DNA of 15,126 nucleotides from Lachnospiraceae bacterium (GTDB taxonomy: Bacteria; Bacillota; Clostridia; Lachnospirales; Lachnospiraceae). Shown in pieces: positions 7,045 through 13,994 of the stretch. The position numbers and the translations under genes were made by a program. How positions within the stretch are numbered: position 1 is the stretch's first letter; each line of letters opens with the position of its first letter. Location of the stretch: assembly GCA_900755865.1 (NCBI GenBank), contig CAAEHZ010000346.1, positions 1-15,126 on the forward strand, written 5' to 3'. The notes under the pieces were generated by a model. It was not told the origin of the DNA. It was given only the letters and a program-made list of their open reading frames with translations, and did not search any database.

Positions 7045-7078
7045 TGTCCCGAAAATACAAGTTTTTTCAAAAACAGCT

Positions 7079-7410
7079 CTAAGGTTCTCTCTTCATAGAG
7101 TTGATGATAATCTGACTAATACGCAGTTCATCCCCAACCACATAATCTACTGTCAGGCTGTCAAAGTTCACCTCATAATGAACTCCCTTTGCCTCTAGAC
7201 TCTTTACAAACATATCATGCAGGCGATTTCCAAGCTGACGCAGGCTGAAGGTCTTTTCTTCCAGTTCCACCTTCTCCGCTTCGATACGTGACATATCCAG
7301 AATATCGTTAATTAAAGATAAAAGATGTTCTGACAATTCATTTGCCTTTTGCAGATACTGCATGGAAGGATGCGTTTCCTCCCGCACAGGTCAGTATTTC
7401 TTGTATTGTC
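7079..7410 (-). pseudogene. Remnant of a histidine kinase joined to an HPt-like start
   Basis: The frame from 7387 (a GTG) to 7079 encodes about 100 residues: SEHLLSLINDILDMSRIEAEKVELEE (second helix of a HisKA domain and what follows), then VDYVVGDELRISQIIIN, the start of a HATPase domain. The H-box His, the N-box, the G-boxes and all sensor sequence are missing; after QIIIN the frame runs into SMKREP and stops. Just upstream, in another frame, an ATG near 7410 with a GGAG-type site begins MTIQEILTCAGG, resembling the MTIQECYEQ start of the HPt gene at 5076, and then shifts out of frame. I read this as a deletion-and-frameshift scar of a hybrid kinase or kinase/HPt region that once headed the signalling operon. 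A short expressed protein is possible but would lack kinase activity. Confidence 0.7.
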
Positions 7411-7475
7411 ATCATCTGTCTATCTCTCCAATACGACCTAATCCTTTGGCTTTCAATGTAATCCGATTCTAAGTT

Positions 7476-7504
7476 ACCATAGCACATTTCTCCTGGTGAT
7501 TCAA
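7476..7504 (-). promoter_or_regulatory. Putative promoter of the signalling block
   Basis: -35 TTGAAT (7504-7499), 17-nt spacer, -10 TATGGT (7481-7476) preceded by TGC, an extended -10. Each hexamer matches 4 of 6 consensus bases. It points into the kinase remnant and the GGDEF gene and lies just after the terminator of the upstream transporter operon. Confidence 0.4.
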
Positions 7505-7529
7505 TACAAACAATGGTACTTTCAGACTA

Positions 7530-7585
7530 AAAAAGGAACTGCTGTCCTGACAAAACCTCTCCTGTCAGATCAGCAATTCCTTTTT
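7530..7585. terminator. Strong terminator closing the GldA/GldFG/DUF4340 operon
   Basis: Hairpin with arms 7530-7552 and 7563-7585: 9 bp of the A/T-run plus GGAA, a C/A mismatch, 5 bp, a 2x2 internal loop and 6 bp, around a 10-nt loop. On the minus strand the T-run follows directly, 4 bp after the DUF4340 stop. A-runs and T-runs flank both arms, so it could also work on the plus strand. Confidence 0.88.
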
Positions 7586-7588
7586 CCG

Positions 7589-8281
7589 TTACTTTTCGCC
7601 GGATACACTCTCTGTTGTGCTTTCTGTTGTTACGCTCTCCGCATCTGTTGCCGTACTCTCCGTTACCGCGTTATCCGCTTCTGTTGTTGTACTTTCTGTT
7701 GCCGCGTCTCCGGATTCTGTGCTTTCCGTACTCTCTTCCGTGGTATCCGTCGTAGTGTCGATTAAGTCCTCCGCCGTTACCGTCAGCTTATTGATGGCAG
7801 AGGCTTCCACCATATAAACGGTACTCTGGGAAGGCATGCACACATAATCCCCGCCGGTGACACTGTTCTGGGAACCTACATATAAAATATAGCTTTCCGT
7901 TGCCGTTTCATAGGTAATGGTCTGCTTCGGCTCCTTCAGACCGTACTGCTCCAAATCCGTTACGTTCTCAATAACCTGCCCTGTTTTCAGGGGTGCCAGA
8001 CCACTCATGAGATTTCCGGTACGATATTGCAGCAGCTTCAGGCTGTGATCCGGGGCATAATACCATGTATCGTCCTCTTTCTCATAGGAATAAGTTTCCC
8101 CTTCGTAATCATAGCTGAACCTTACAATATCCTCTGCCGAAACATCAATCACTACCACTTGATCCGTTTCTTCCGGCTTTTCCGCCTGCTTCTGGTTATA
8201 CTTCTTCACACCGAGGAACGTCCCGCACAGAAGAAGCAGCACACCCAGAAGCACCAGCATCTGAATTTTCTGTTTCTTCAT
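7589..8281 (-). CDS. DUF4340 domain protein with a Thr/Glu/Ser-rich C-terminal tail
   Basis: 230 aa. One N-terminal membrane segment (about 7-27, MLVLLGVLLLLCGTFLGV) after a short basic stretch, with the rest outside the membrane. The DUF4340 region is about 45-170: the typical LEQYGLKEP (110-118) followed by the beta-rich ITYETATESYILYVG. From about 174 to the end the sequence is almost only Thr, Glu, Ser, Ala and Asp in irregular TEST/TTES-like repeats, probably disordered. DUF4340 genes commonly accompany GldA/GldG-type ABC systems; the exact role is unknown. The start ATG overlaps the permease stop by one base (TGATG), and GGAGG lies about 8 nt upstream, so translation is probably coupled. 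Last gene of the operon, followed by a strong terminator. Confidence 0.85.
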   Translation of the reverse strand: MKKQKIQMLVLLGVLLLLCGTFLGVKKYNQKQAEKPEETDQVVVIDVSAEDIVRFSYDYEGETYSYEKEDDTWYYAPDHSLKLLQYRTGNLMSGLAPLKTGQVIENVTDLEQYGLKEPKQTITYETATESYILYVGSQNSVTGGDYVCMPSQSTVYMVEASAINKLTVTAEDLIDTTTDTTEESTESTESGDAATESTTTEADNAVTESTATDAESVTTESTTESVSGEK

Positions 8282-10407
8282 CAGCGTTTCCTCCTCTTAA
8301 ACCAGATAACAAAGCCTGCTGCCAGACAGCCAATCGGAATGACAAGTACTGTAATCACGCCAATCAGAACCGCCCTTGACTGGCTTAAGGTCAGATAGGA
8401 AAGCTCATATTCCTTCACAGGAACAGATACGCTGACCTCATGGTTTACAAACCCGCTTAAGGCGTTGGTAAATAATGTCAGGTTTGCGCCGCTTACCATG
8501 CTGTTTGCCTCATCCGTAAACATCTGCTCGCTGGTATATACTACCAGAGTTCCCTCGGAGCCGTCCTCCAGACTCTTTGTTGCGGAAACACCAAGGATAA
8601 AGGTTCCCTCCTCGTCTGCATCTCCCTTCTTAAAGTCAGAAAGATCTGTCACGTCCGCCTTGGCAAATGCCTTATCAGAGGTTTTCAGAAAAGCATCATA
8701 AGAAAAACCTTCCGCATCCTCATTTTCAATCACAAGTCCGTAAGCATAGGGGGCAAAGGTATAATACTTATTATAAGTACCCGCCGTATAAGTACTGGAG
8801 CTCTGGTCCGGAATCAGCAGATAGGGATTTCTGTAATAATGGTTGCTGTCCTGCTCTACAATCAGACCGTTTGCCCGGCGCATTCCCATGCTCTCCACAA
8901 GGGCATCCAGATTCGGCGTTGCCTCCTCGGTATAACCAAGCACAAGGATAACCTTGCCGCCCTGATTGATATAATTCTGCACCTTCTCCGTATCATCTGC
9001 GGAGAAATCGCTTACCGCGCCGCAAATCAGGAGTGCCTGGGCATCCTCCGGAATGGCATCATAGTCCATCAGATTGATTTCTTCCGTATCTACATTTTCC
9101 TTGTCAATAGCAGTGGTAAAGGTACTGCTTAAGCTGTATTCTCCGTGCCCCGTTGTCATGTACAGCTTCGGCATCGTGTCGGACAGTACGAAATCCAGTG
9201 CGCTCATTACCTGACCTTCGCCGTCATATCCGGTTGTGCTGGAGGAATAGCCGCCTGTGGTATAATCATAGTCATAGCTGGTTTCGTAAATATCGTTGTA
9301 ATCAATAACCTTGCTCCGCTTATCGCTGACAACTATCAGGCTGTTTAAGCTGATGCTAGAATCCGTATATTGCAGATGGAATCTGGGATTTACATTGGGG
9401 TCCACATATTCCACAGAAATATGTTCAGACAAATCATCAAAACGCTGCAGGGTCTGTGCCAGTGTTGTGTCCCGGTTGTCCTCTGCCACAATGACGTAAA
9501 TGGAAACGTCATCCGTCATATTCTTAACATATTCCTTCGTCTGGTCTGTCAGGGAATACAGCTTCTGGCCTGTGACATCCACGCTGGTCCAGGAAACGGG
9601 AAGCTCTCCCAAAACCAGATTAATCACTGCCACAATGGCTATTGCCACCGCAATCATACCTGTGCTGTACGCTCCGAACTTCAAACCGCCGGAGGAAACA
9701 CTGTATCTTCTCTTCTGAACCGCCTGTACTGCCAGAAACAGCGCCAGCCCTGTCACCATAACAAAATAAGCTACTGACTTCAGGTTCAGCGTACCGTTTA
9801 AAAGTTCCGAAAACGGAGTATACATATCCAGACATCCAAGCAGCTTTGTCAGGAAATTACCTGTGCTGGAAATGATGCTGCAAATAGAGGACATCATGTA
9901 GCTTAAAAACAGGACGATAAAGGAAATAACCGCTGCAATTACCTGACTCTCTGTCAAAGAGGAAATCAGCACACCGATGGCTATGGCTGTCATTCCATAC
10001 AGGAAAAAGCCCAGAATGGAAAGATATGCCTCACCCATGGGCACATTTCCGAAGCACCGCATAATCAGCGGATATACACAGGTAATCGCTGTGGGAATGG
10101 CAAAAATCGTCATCAGCGCCAGGAATTTACCAAAAATAATTCCTCCCACAGATACCGGCGCCGTTAAAATCAACTGGTCTGTTTTACTCCGCCTCTCCTC
10201 TGCCATAATACGCATGGAAAGAATCGGTACGGTAATCAGAAAAACAAAAATAACGCCGCCTATTGCATAGGAAAAGTACGGATACCCATACAGCAGGTTA
10301 TTTACCGTAAAATACAGACTGACAAAAAACAATGTCACTGCAATGAAAAGAAGCCCGATAAAGGAACGGAAATAGGACTTCAACTCCCTTTTATAAATTG
10401 CCAGCAT
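8281..10407 (-). CDS. ABC-2 permease fused to a GldG-like auxiliary domain (GldF-GldG fusion)
   Basis: 708 aa. The N-terminal 1-235 is an ABC-2 permease like GldF: membrane segments near 16-36, 46-65, 90-115, 127-150, 155-180 and 211-230, with cytoplasmic EERRSKTDQLILTAPVS (70-86), a hallmark of this family. A further segment (250-268) leads into a large extracytoplasmic GldG/ABC-auxiliary region beginning VDVTGQKLYSLTDQT (277-291) and containing TTGHGEYSL and ICGAVSDFSADD. A last segment (679-702) ends in KRRKR. In Bacteroidetes GldF and GldG are separate proteins of a gliding-linked ABC system; in Firmicutes such fusions occur and the substrate is unknown. The start lies 17 bp inside the ATPase gene, with GGAGGAGG upstream. 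It pairs with the ATPase at 11515-10391. Confidence 0.88.
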   Translation of the reverse strand: MLAIYKRELKSYFRSFIGLLFIAVTLFFVSLYFTVNNLLYGYPYFSYAIGGVIFVFLITVPILSMRIMAEERRSKTDQLILTAPVSVGGIIFGKFLALMTIFAIPTAITCVYPLIMRCFGNVPMGEAYLSILGFFLYGMTAIAIGVLISSLTESQVIAAVISFIVLFLSYMMSSICSIISSTGNFLTKLLGCLDMYTPFSELLNGTLNLKSVAYFVMVTGLALFLAVQAVQKRRYSVSSGGLKFGAYSTGMIAVAIAIVAVINLVLGELPVSWTSVDVTGQKLYSLTDQTKEYVKNMTDDVSIYVIVAEDNRDTTLAQTLQRFDDLSEHISVEYVDPNVNPRFHLQYTDSSISLNSLIVVSDKRSKVIDYNDIYETSYDYDYTTGGYSSSTTGYDGEGQVMSALDFVLSDTMPKLYMTTGHGEYSLSSTFTTAIDKENVDTEEINLMDYDAIPEDAQALLICGAVSDFSADDTEKVQNYINQGGKVILVLGYTEEATPNLDALVESMGMRRANGLIVEQDSNHYYRNPYLLIPDQSSSTYTAGTYNKYYTFAPYAYGLVIENEDAEGFSYDAFLKTSDKAFAKADVTDLSDFKKGDADEEGTFILGVSATKSLEDGSEGTLVVYTSEQMFTDEANSMVSGANLTLFTNALSGFVNHEVSVSVPVKEYELSYLTLSQSRAVLIGVITVLVIPIGCLAAGFVIWFKRRKR

Positions 10408-11515
10408 CTTCCTTTACCTCCTCCTTGGTTTCTTCTCCGCTTTTCTCTCCGGACGCTGCTTCCGCGCTCTCTGATTCCTCTGCTGCCTGTGCCGCGTCCG
10501 CAGTTTCTGCCGCGTCTGCCGGCTCATTGTCCGCTTTCCTTTTCTTTCCTCGCCAACGACGGGGAGCTTTTTCTTCCTCCCCGGTACTGGAGGTCAGCTC
10601 CAGGAAGATATCCTCCAGAGATTTCTGTTCTTTATTCATTTCCAGAATCGGCAGCTTCGCTGCTGCCAGTACATAAAAGACATCCTCTCTGATATCAGCA
10701 TTTTCCTTTGCCGTTATCCTGATTTTTACACAATGCTCCTCTGTTTCGCCAAGATTTTCCACAATATCCACATCCGCTGCCCCGGCAAGTGCATCCTTAA
10801 CCGCCTCATAATCGCCCTTTACCGTAAGCAGAAGCTCCGGTGTGCCGCTCATCAGCTTCTGAAGCCCCTCAGGGGAATCGCTTGCCACAAGCTGTCCGTG
10901 GGAAATAATCATGATATGGTCGCAGACCGCGCTGACCTCCGACAGAATATGGGAGCTTAAAATTACCGTATGGTTCTCTCCCAGCTTCCGAATCAAATCC
11001 CGGATTTCAATAATCTGCTTCGGGTCCAGTCCCACAGAAGGCTCATCCAGAATAATGACCTCCGGATTTCCCAGAATTGCCTGTGCCAGACCAACTCTCT
11101 GCCGGTATCCTTTGGAAAGGTTCCGAATCAGGCGCCCCCGCATATCCGTTATCTGGGTCATTTCCATTACCTGTTCTACCTGTTCCTTCCGCTCTGCCCT
11201 GGGAAGCTTCTTTAATTCCGCCGCAAATTTCAAATATTCCTCCACCGTCATTTCCGTATACAGGGGAGGAATCTCCGGCAGATATCCTATCTTCTTCTTT
11301 GCCTCCTCCGGCTCCTTCTGAATATCCGTTCCGCCAATGGTAACTGTTCCTTCTGTCGGTGCAAGGTATCCTGTCAGGATGTTCATTGTCGTAGATTTTC
11401 CGGCACCGTTTGGCCCAAGGAATCCGTAAATCTGTCCCTTTTCCACCCGGAAACTCAGGTGATTTACCGCCACATGGCTGCCATATCTCTTTGTCAGATT
11501 CGTTACTTCAATCAT
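10391..11515 (-). CDS. GldA-like ABC transporter ATP-binding protein with a long acidic tail
   Basis: 374 aa. Walker A GPNGAGKST (34-42), Q-loop region near LPEIPPLY (79-86), signature LSKGY (133-137, the variant usual in ABC-2 importers/exporters of this type), Walker B VIILDE (153-158), D-loop GLDP, H-loop His189 in ILSSHIL. A DUF4162-like domain follows (about 220-310). From about 315 the protein continues as a 60-residue low-complexity tail, first basic (RRWRGKKRK) and then Ala/Glu-rich, which normal GldA-type ATPases of about 310 aa lack. The ATG at 11515 is preferred over a TTG at 11548 because it begins directly at MIEVTNLTKRYG and has AGGA 10 nt upstream. First gene of the operon; it powers the permease at 10407-8281. 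No confident promoter was found in the 136-bp gap upstream. Confidence 0.92.
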   Translation of the reverse strand: MIEVTNLTKRYGSHVAVNHLSFRVEKGQIYGFLGPNGAGKSTTMNILTGYLAPTEGTVTIGGTDIQKEPEEAKKKIGYLPEIPPLYTEMTVEEYLKFAAELKKLPRAERKEQVEQVMEMTQITDMRGRLIRNLSKGYRQRVGLAQAILGNPEVIILDEPSVGLDPKQIIEIRDLIRKLGENHTVILSSHILSEVSAVCDHIMIISHGQLVASDSPEGLQKLMSGTPELLLTVKGDYEAVKDALAGAADVDIVENLGETEEHCVKIRITAKENADIREDVFYVLAAAKLPILEMNKEQKSLEDIFLELTSSTGEEEKAPRRWRGKKRKADNEPADAAETADAAQAAEESESAEAASGEKSGEETKEEVKEDAGNL

Positions 11516-11651
11516 CGTTTTTACGTCCTTTCCGACCGGTTCTGGCAAGCCTTTCCCGATTCGTTTTTACAGGTGTATTTTAGAGGGGAAATGTCATCAA
11601 TCCGTGATAAATTTGTGAAAATTCTGTGTCCTTTTGCCGGTAAGCACCTTT

Positions 11652-13040
11652 CTACTTCTCTGTATTTCTTTTTTCATGCAGAATCGCCGTGTTCTGCTCC
11701 ACCTTCGCCTTATCCAGCGGATAGAAAAACTGCATGATGACAAATACCAGCAGATAACAGATGCCGGGAATCAGGGTGGCTGCCGTATAAATCCGCTGGG
11801 ATACCGCTTCCGACTGTACCGCCGCCTCCGATACATATCCAATGGCAGTCAGGACAAAGCCGCCCACGCCGCCCGCCAGCGCCTGTCCCGCCTTTCTGGC
11901 AAAGGAATATACCGCGTAAACCGTTGCATCCTCCCTGCTCCCTGTTTTTACCTCCTGCTCGTCAATAATATCCGTGATAAACGCCCAGATAACCAGATTA
12001 AACAGTCCTACCCCCAGCGTTGCCAGAAACAGCAACACCATGAACACCGGAATACTCTTTATCCGCAGCACAAATAAAAGCAGATATAAAATTCCCGCGC
12101 AGAGCATGCCAAAAGCGCCTGCCTCCTTTTTTCCGAACCGTCTGGCAATCCCCGATACAAAGGGTGCCAGCAAAATTGAGCCTCCGATGCTGACAAAATT
12201 CACTGCTGCCATGGCTTTCGCATTGCGGAAATAGTCCAAAAACAGGTAATTGTTCATGGTCTGCCCCAAAAGACTCGCCAGAAGCAGCACAAGCGCCGCC
12301 CCCACAAGGGCTTTCAGGGATTTGCTCCTTCCAAGGCTCTGCAGAAGCTGCCCGGTGGTCTGCCGTTCCTTTTTCTCTTTTACAAGCTGTACTCTTTCCC
12401 TGCACAGGAAATAACAGAGGGCATAGCAGAGAATGGAAAGTACGCCAAAAACCACCGCTGTCAGGGTAAACCGCTCCGGCAGCACCACCTGATTCCCCGC
12501 CTCGTCCGTCTGGTATACAATCAGGGGCACCAGCACGCCTGTTACCACTCCCGCCAGACTTGCCCCCACGCTCCGGAAAGTGGATAAGGATGCCCTGTCC
12601 CGGATATCCGGGCTGATAACTGATGCCATGGAGCCATAGGGAATATTGATGGCAGTATAACAGATGCTGCTCCACAGAAGATAGGTGATGACCACATAAA
12701 GCATCCTGACAGGATACGCCCAGTCCCGGACAAAATACAGGTACATCAAAGTACTGGACACCGCCACCGGTATGCTCATCCTGCGCAGCCAGGGGCGGAA
12801 CCTGCCGTCCTTCGCCGGAGGCATGCTGTCCACAATCCGCCCCATTGTCACATCCGTAAAGGCGTCCGTGATTCTTGCCCACAAAAACAGAAGTCCCACC
12901 GCAAAACCGCTGATTCCCAGCACCTTTGTATAAAAAACCATCAGATAATTGCTGGCAAACAAAAAGCTGAAATCATTTCCGAAATCTCCAAACATATAGC
13001 CGATTTTATCCCGTATGCCAAAGGGTCTTTTTTCTAACAT
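11652..13040 (-). CDS. GPH-type sugar:cation symporter (MFS superfamily)
   Basis: 462 aa, about 12 membrane segments. Hallmarks of the glycoside-pentoside-hexuronide family: IGYMFGDFGNDFSF (13-26), LWARITDAFTDVTMGRIVD in the second/third-segment region, KDGRFRPWL (the family's G-[KR]-[FY]-RP motif), NIPYGSMASVISPDIRDRASLSTFR, and IIDEQEVKTGSREDATVYAVYSFARKAGQALAG in the second half. The last two are typical of MelB/XynP/YicJ relatives. The protein should import a glycoside with Na+ or H+, but no hydrolase gene is adjacent, so the substrate is open. The ATG at 13040 has GGAGG 5 nt upstream; that site lies within the 3' arm of a hairpin. 59 bp separates it from the ATPase gene upstream. Confidence 0.85.
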   Translation of the reverse strand: MLEKRPFGIRDKIGYMFGDFGNDFSFLFASNYLMVFYTKVLGISGFAVGLLFLWARITDAFTDVTMGRIVDSMPPAKDGRFRPWLRRMSIPVAVSSTLMYLYFVRDWAYPVRMLYVVITYLLWSSICYTAINIPYGSMASVISPDIRDRASLSTFRSVGASLAGVVTGVLVPLIVYQTDEAGNQVVLPERFTLTAVVFGVLSILCYALCYFLCRERVQLVKEKKERQTTGQLLQSLGRSKSLKALVGAALVLLLASLLGQTMNNYLFLDYFRNAKAMAAVNFVSIGGSILLAPFVSGIARRFGKKEAGAFGMLCAGILYLLLFVLRIKSIPVFMVLLFLATLGVGLFNLVIWAFITDIIDEQEVKTGSREDATVYAVYSFARKAGQALAGGVGGFVLTAIGYVSEAAVQSEAVSQRIYTAATLIPGICYLLVFVIMQFFYPLDKAKVEQNTAILHEKRNTEK

Positions 13041-13097
13041 AAAAGCCTCCGTTCCTGTGCCATTTTGTCAAATAGCATATCCGAAACGGAGACTTTT
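13041..13097 (-). promoter_or_regulatory. Hairpin that buries the ribosome binding site of the symporter gene
   Basis: Arms 13097-13085 and 13053-13041 pair over 12 of 13 bases (one A/C mismatch) around a 31-nt loop. The 3' arm, in the direction of transcription, is AACGGAGGCTTTT immediately before the start codon, so it contains the GGAGG ribosome binding site and ends in four T. It could act as a weak terminator after the ATPase gene, as a translational gate for the symporter, or as both. Confidence 0.55.
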
Positions 13098-13099
13098 AT

Positions 13100-13765
13100 T
13101 CATTCTTCATAAAGCTGCCCGTCTACAATCCTGACAATCCGTTTTGCCGACTGCGCCACATTCAAATCATGGGTAATCATGACGATGGTATTTCCCATGT
13201 CATTCAATTCCCGGAAAAGCTTCAATACCTCCTTGCCGCTGTTCTGGTCCAGCGCCCCCGTGGGTTCATCCGCCAGAAGAATCGCAGGCTTTCCCACAAG
13301 CGCCCTTGCGATGGAAACCCTCTGCTTCTGCCCGCCGGAAAGCTCGTTTGGTCTGTGGGTTACACGATGGTCCAGCCCCAGAAGCTTTATGGTATCCTGA
13401 CACATTTCCTCCGCCTCTGCATGGTTCATTCCCCGCATCAGAAGCGGCATGATAATATTCTGTAATACATTATAAGTAGGAATCAACTGATAATTCTGGA
13501 AAATAAAACCAATTTTCTGATTTCTTACCTCCGTCAGCTTATCCTCCTTCGTTTCATGAATCGCCATGCCGTCCAGATAATATTCCCCGCTGTCGCAGAC
13601 ATCCATACAGCCGATAATATTCATCAGCGTCGTTTTACCGGAACCGGAAGGACCCAGAATTGCCACATACTCTCCCTTTTCCACATGAAAATTCACATTC
13701 TTTAAAATAGGCAGCCTATCCTCCCCTAACATATACCCCTTGTTAATCTGCTTCATCGTAATCAT
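13100..13765 (-). CDS. MacB/LolD-type ABC transporter ATP-binding protein
   Basis: 221 aa, usual length for the LolD/MacB ATPase group. Walker A GPSGSGKT (38-45), Q-loop Gln90 in FIFQNYQLIP, signature LSGGQ (142-146), Walker B ILLADE (162-167) followed by PTGALD, H-loop His199 in MITHD. In this family the ATPase works with an FtsX-like permease that couples ATP hydrolysis to mechanical movement of a large extracytoplasmic domain; Gram-positive members export peptides, antibiotics or unknown substrates. The start ATG at 13765 has an AGGG about 10 nt upstream; an in-frame ATG three codons on is possible. Its permease partner lies upstream at 13995, separated by a repeat-bearing gap. Confidence 0.93.
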   Translation of the reverse strand: MITMKQINKGYMLGEDRLPILKNVNFHVEKGEYVAILGPSGSGKTTLMNIIGCMDVCDSGEYYLDGMAIHETKEDKLTEVRNQKIGFIFQNYQLIPTYNVLQNIIMPLLMRGMNHAEAEEMCQDTIKLLGLDHRVTHRPNELSGGQKQRVSIARALVGKPAILLADEPTGALDQNSGKEVLKLFRELNDMGNTIVMITHDLNVAQSAKRIVRIVDGQLYEE

Positions 13766-13800
13766 GGCAAAATCCCTTTCTTTCTCACTTCCCGCTTTTT

Positions 13801-13930
13801 CCCGCCGCAGGAACCGCCTTTTCGCAGCAACTTCGCTTTTGCTTTCTCCCGCCGCGGCAACTGCTTTTTCGCAGCACCTTCTTCACAACTTCCCTTCCGC
13901 CGCGGCAACTGAATATGCCCGCAAGCAGGC
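13801..13930. repeat. Three imperfect 47-48 bp tandem repeats
   Basis: Units begin at about 13801, 13848 and 13895. Each starts with CCGCCGC[A/G]G[G/C]AAC. The first two continue in close agreement for about 33 bp, through TTTTCGCAGCA and CTT; the third diverges after about 15 bp. On the minus strand the second unit holds a small hairpin (CTGC, six bases, GCAG). They lie between the MacB-type permease and its ATPase. No ORF fits them. Confidence 0.7.
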
Positions 13931-13938
13931 ACTGTGGA

Positions 13939-13986
13939 GCCGCCGGCACTTACACACCGTCCTTCAGGTGTGTTATGTGCCGCGGC
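13939..13986. repeat. GC-rich hairpin between the permease and its ATPase
   Basis: Arms 13939-13958 and 13967-13986 give 7 bp next to an 8-nt loop, a 2x3 internal loop, 6 bp, a single-base bulge and 4 bp, 17 pairs in all. No T-run follows on either strand, so it does not look like a normal terminator. It ends 8 bp past the permease stop and might stabilise the 3' end of the permease message or act as a processing site. Confidence 0.65.
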
Positions 13987-13994
13987 GCTCTCTC

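Noticed and set aside
11998..12882. 294-codon minus-strand frame overlapping the symporter in another phase
   Set aside because: The protein is Gly/Cys/His-rich without membrane segments or motifs, while the overlapping frame has all GPH-family motifs. It is a codon-bias shadow.
13939..13986. The GC-rich hairpin as an intrinsic terminator between the permease and the ATPase
   Set aside because: There is no T-run on either strand, and termination here would cut the ATPase off from its permease.
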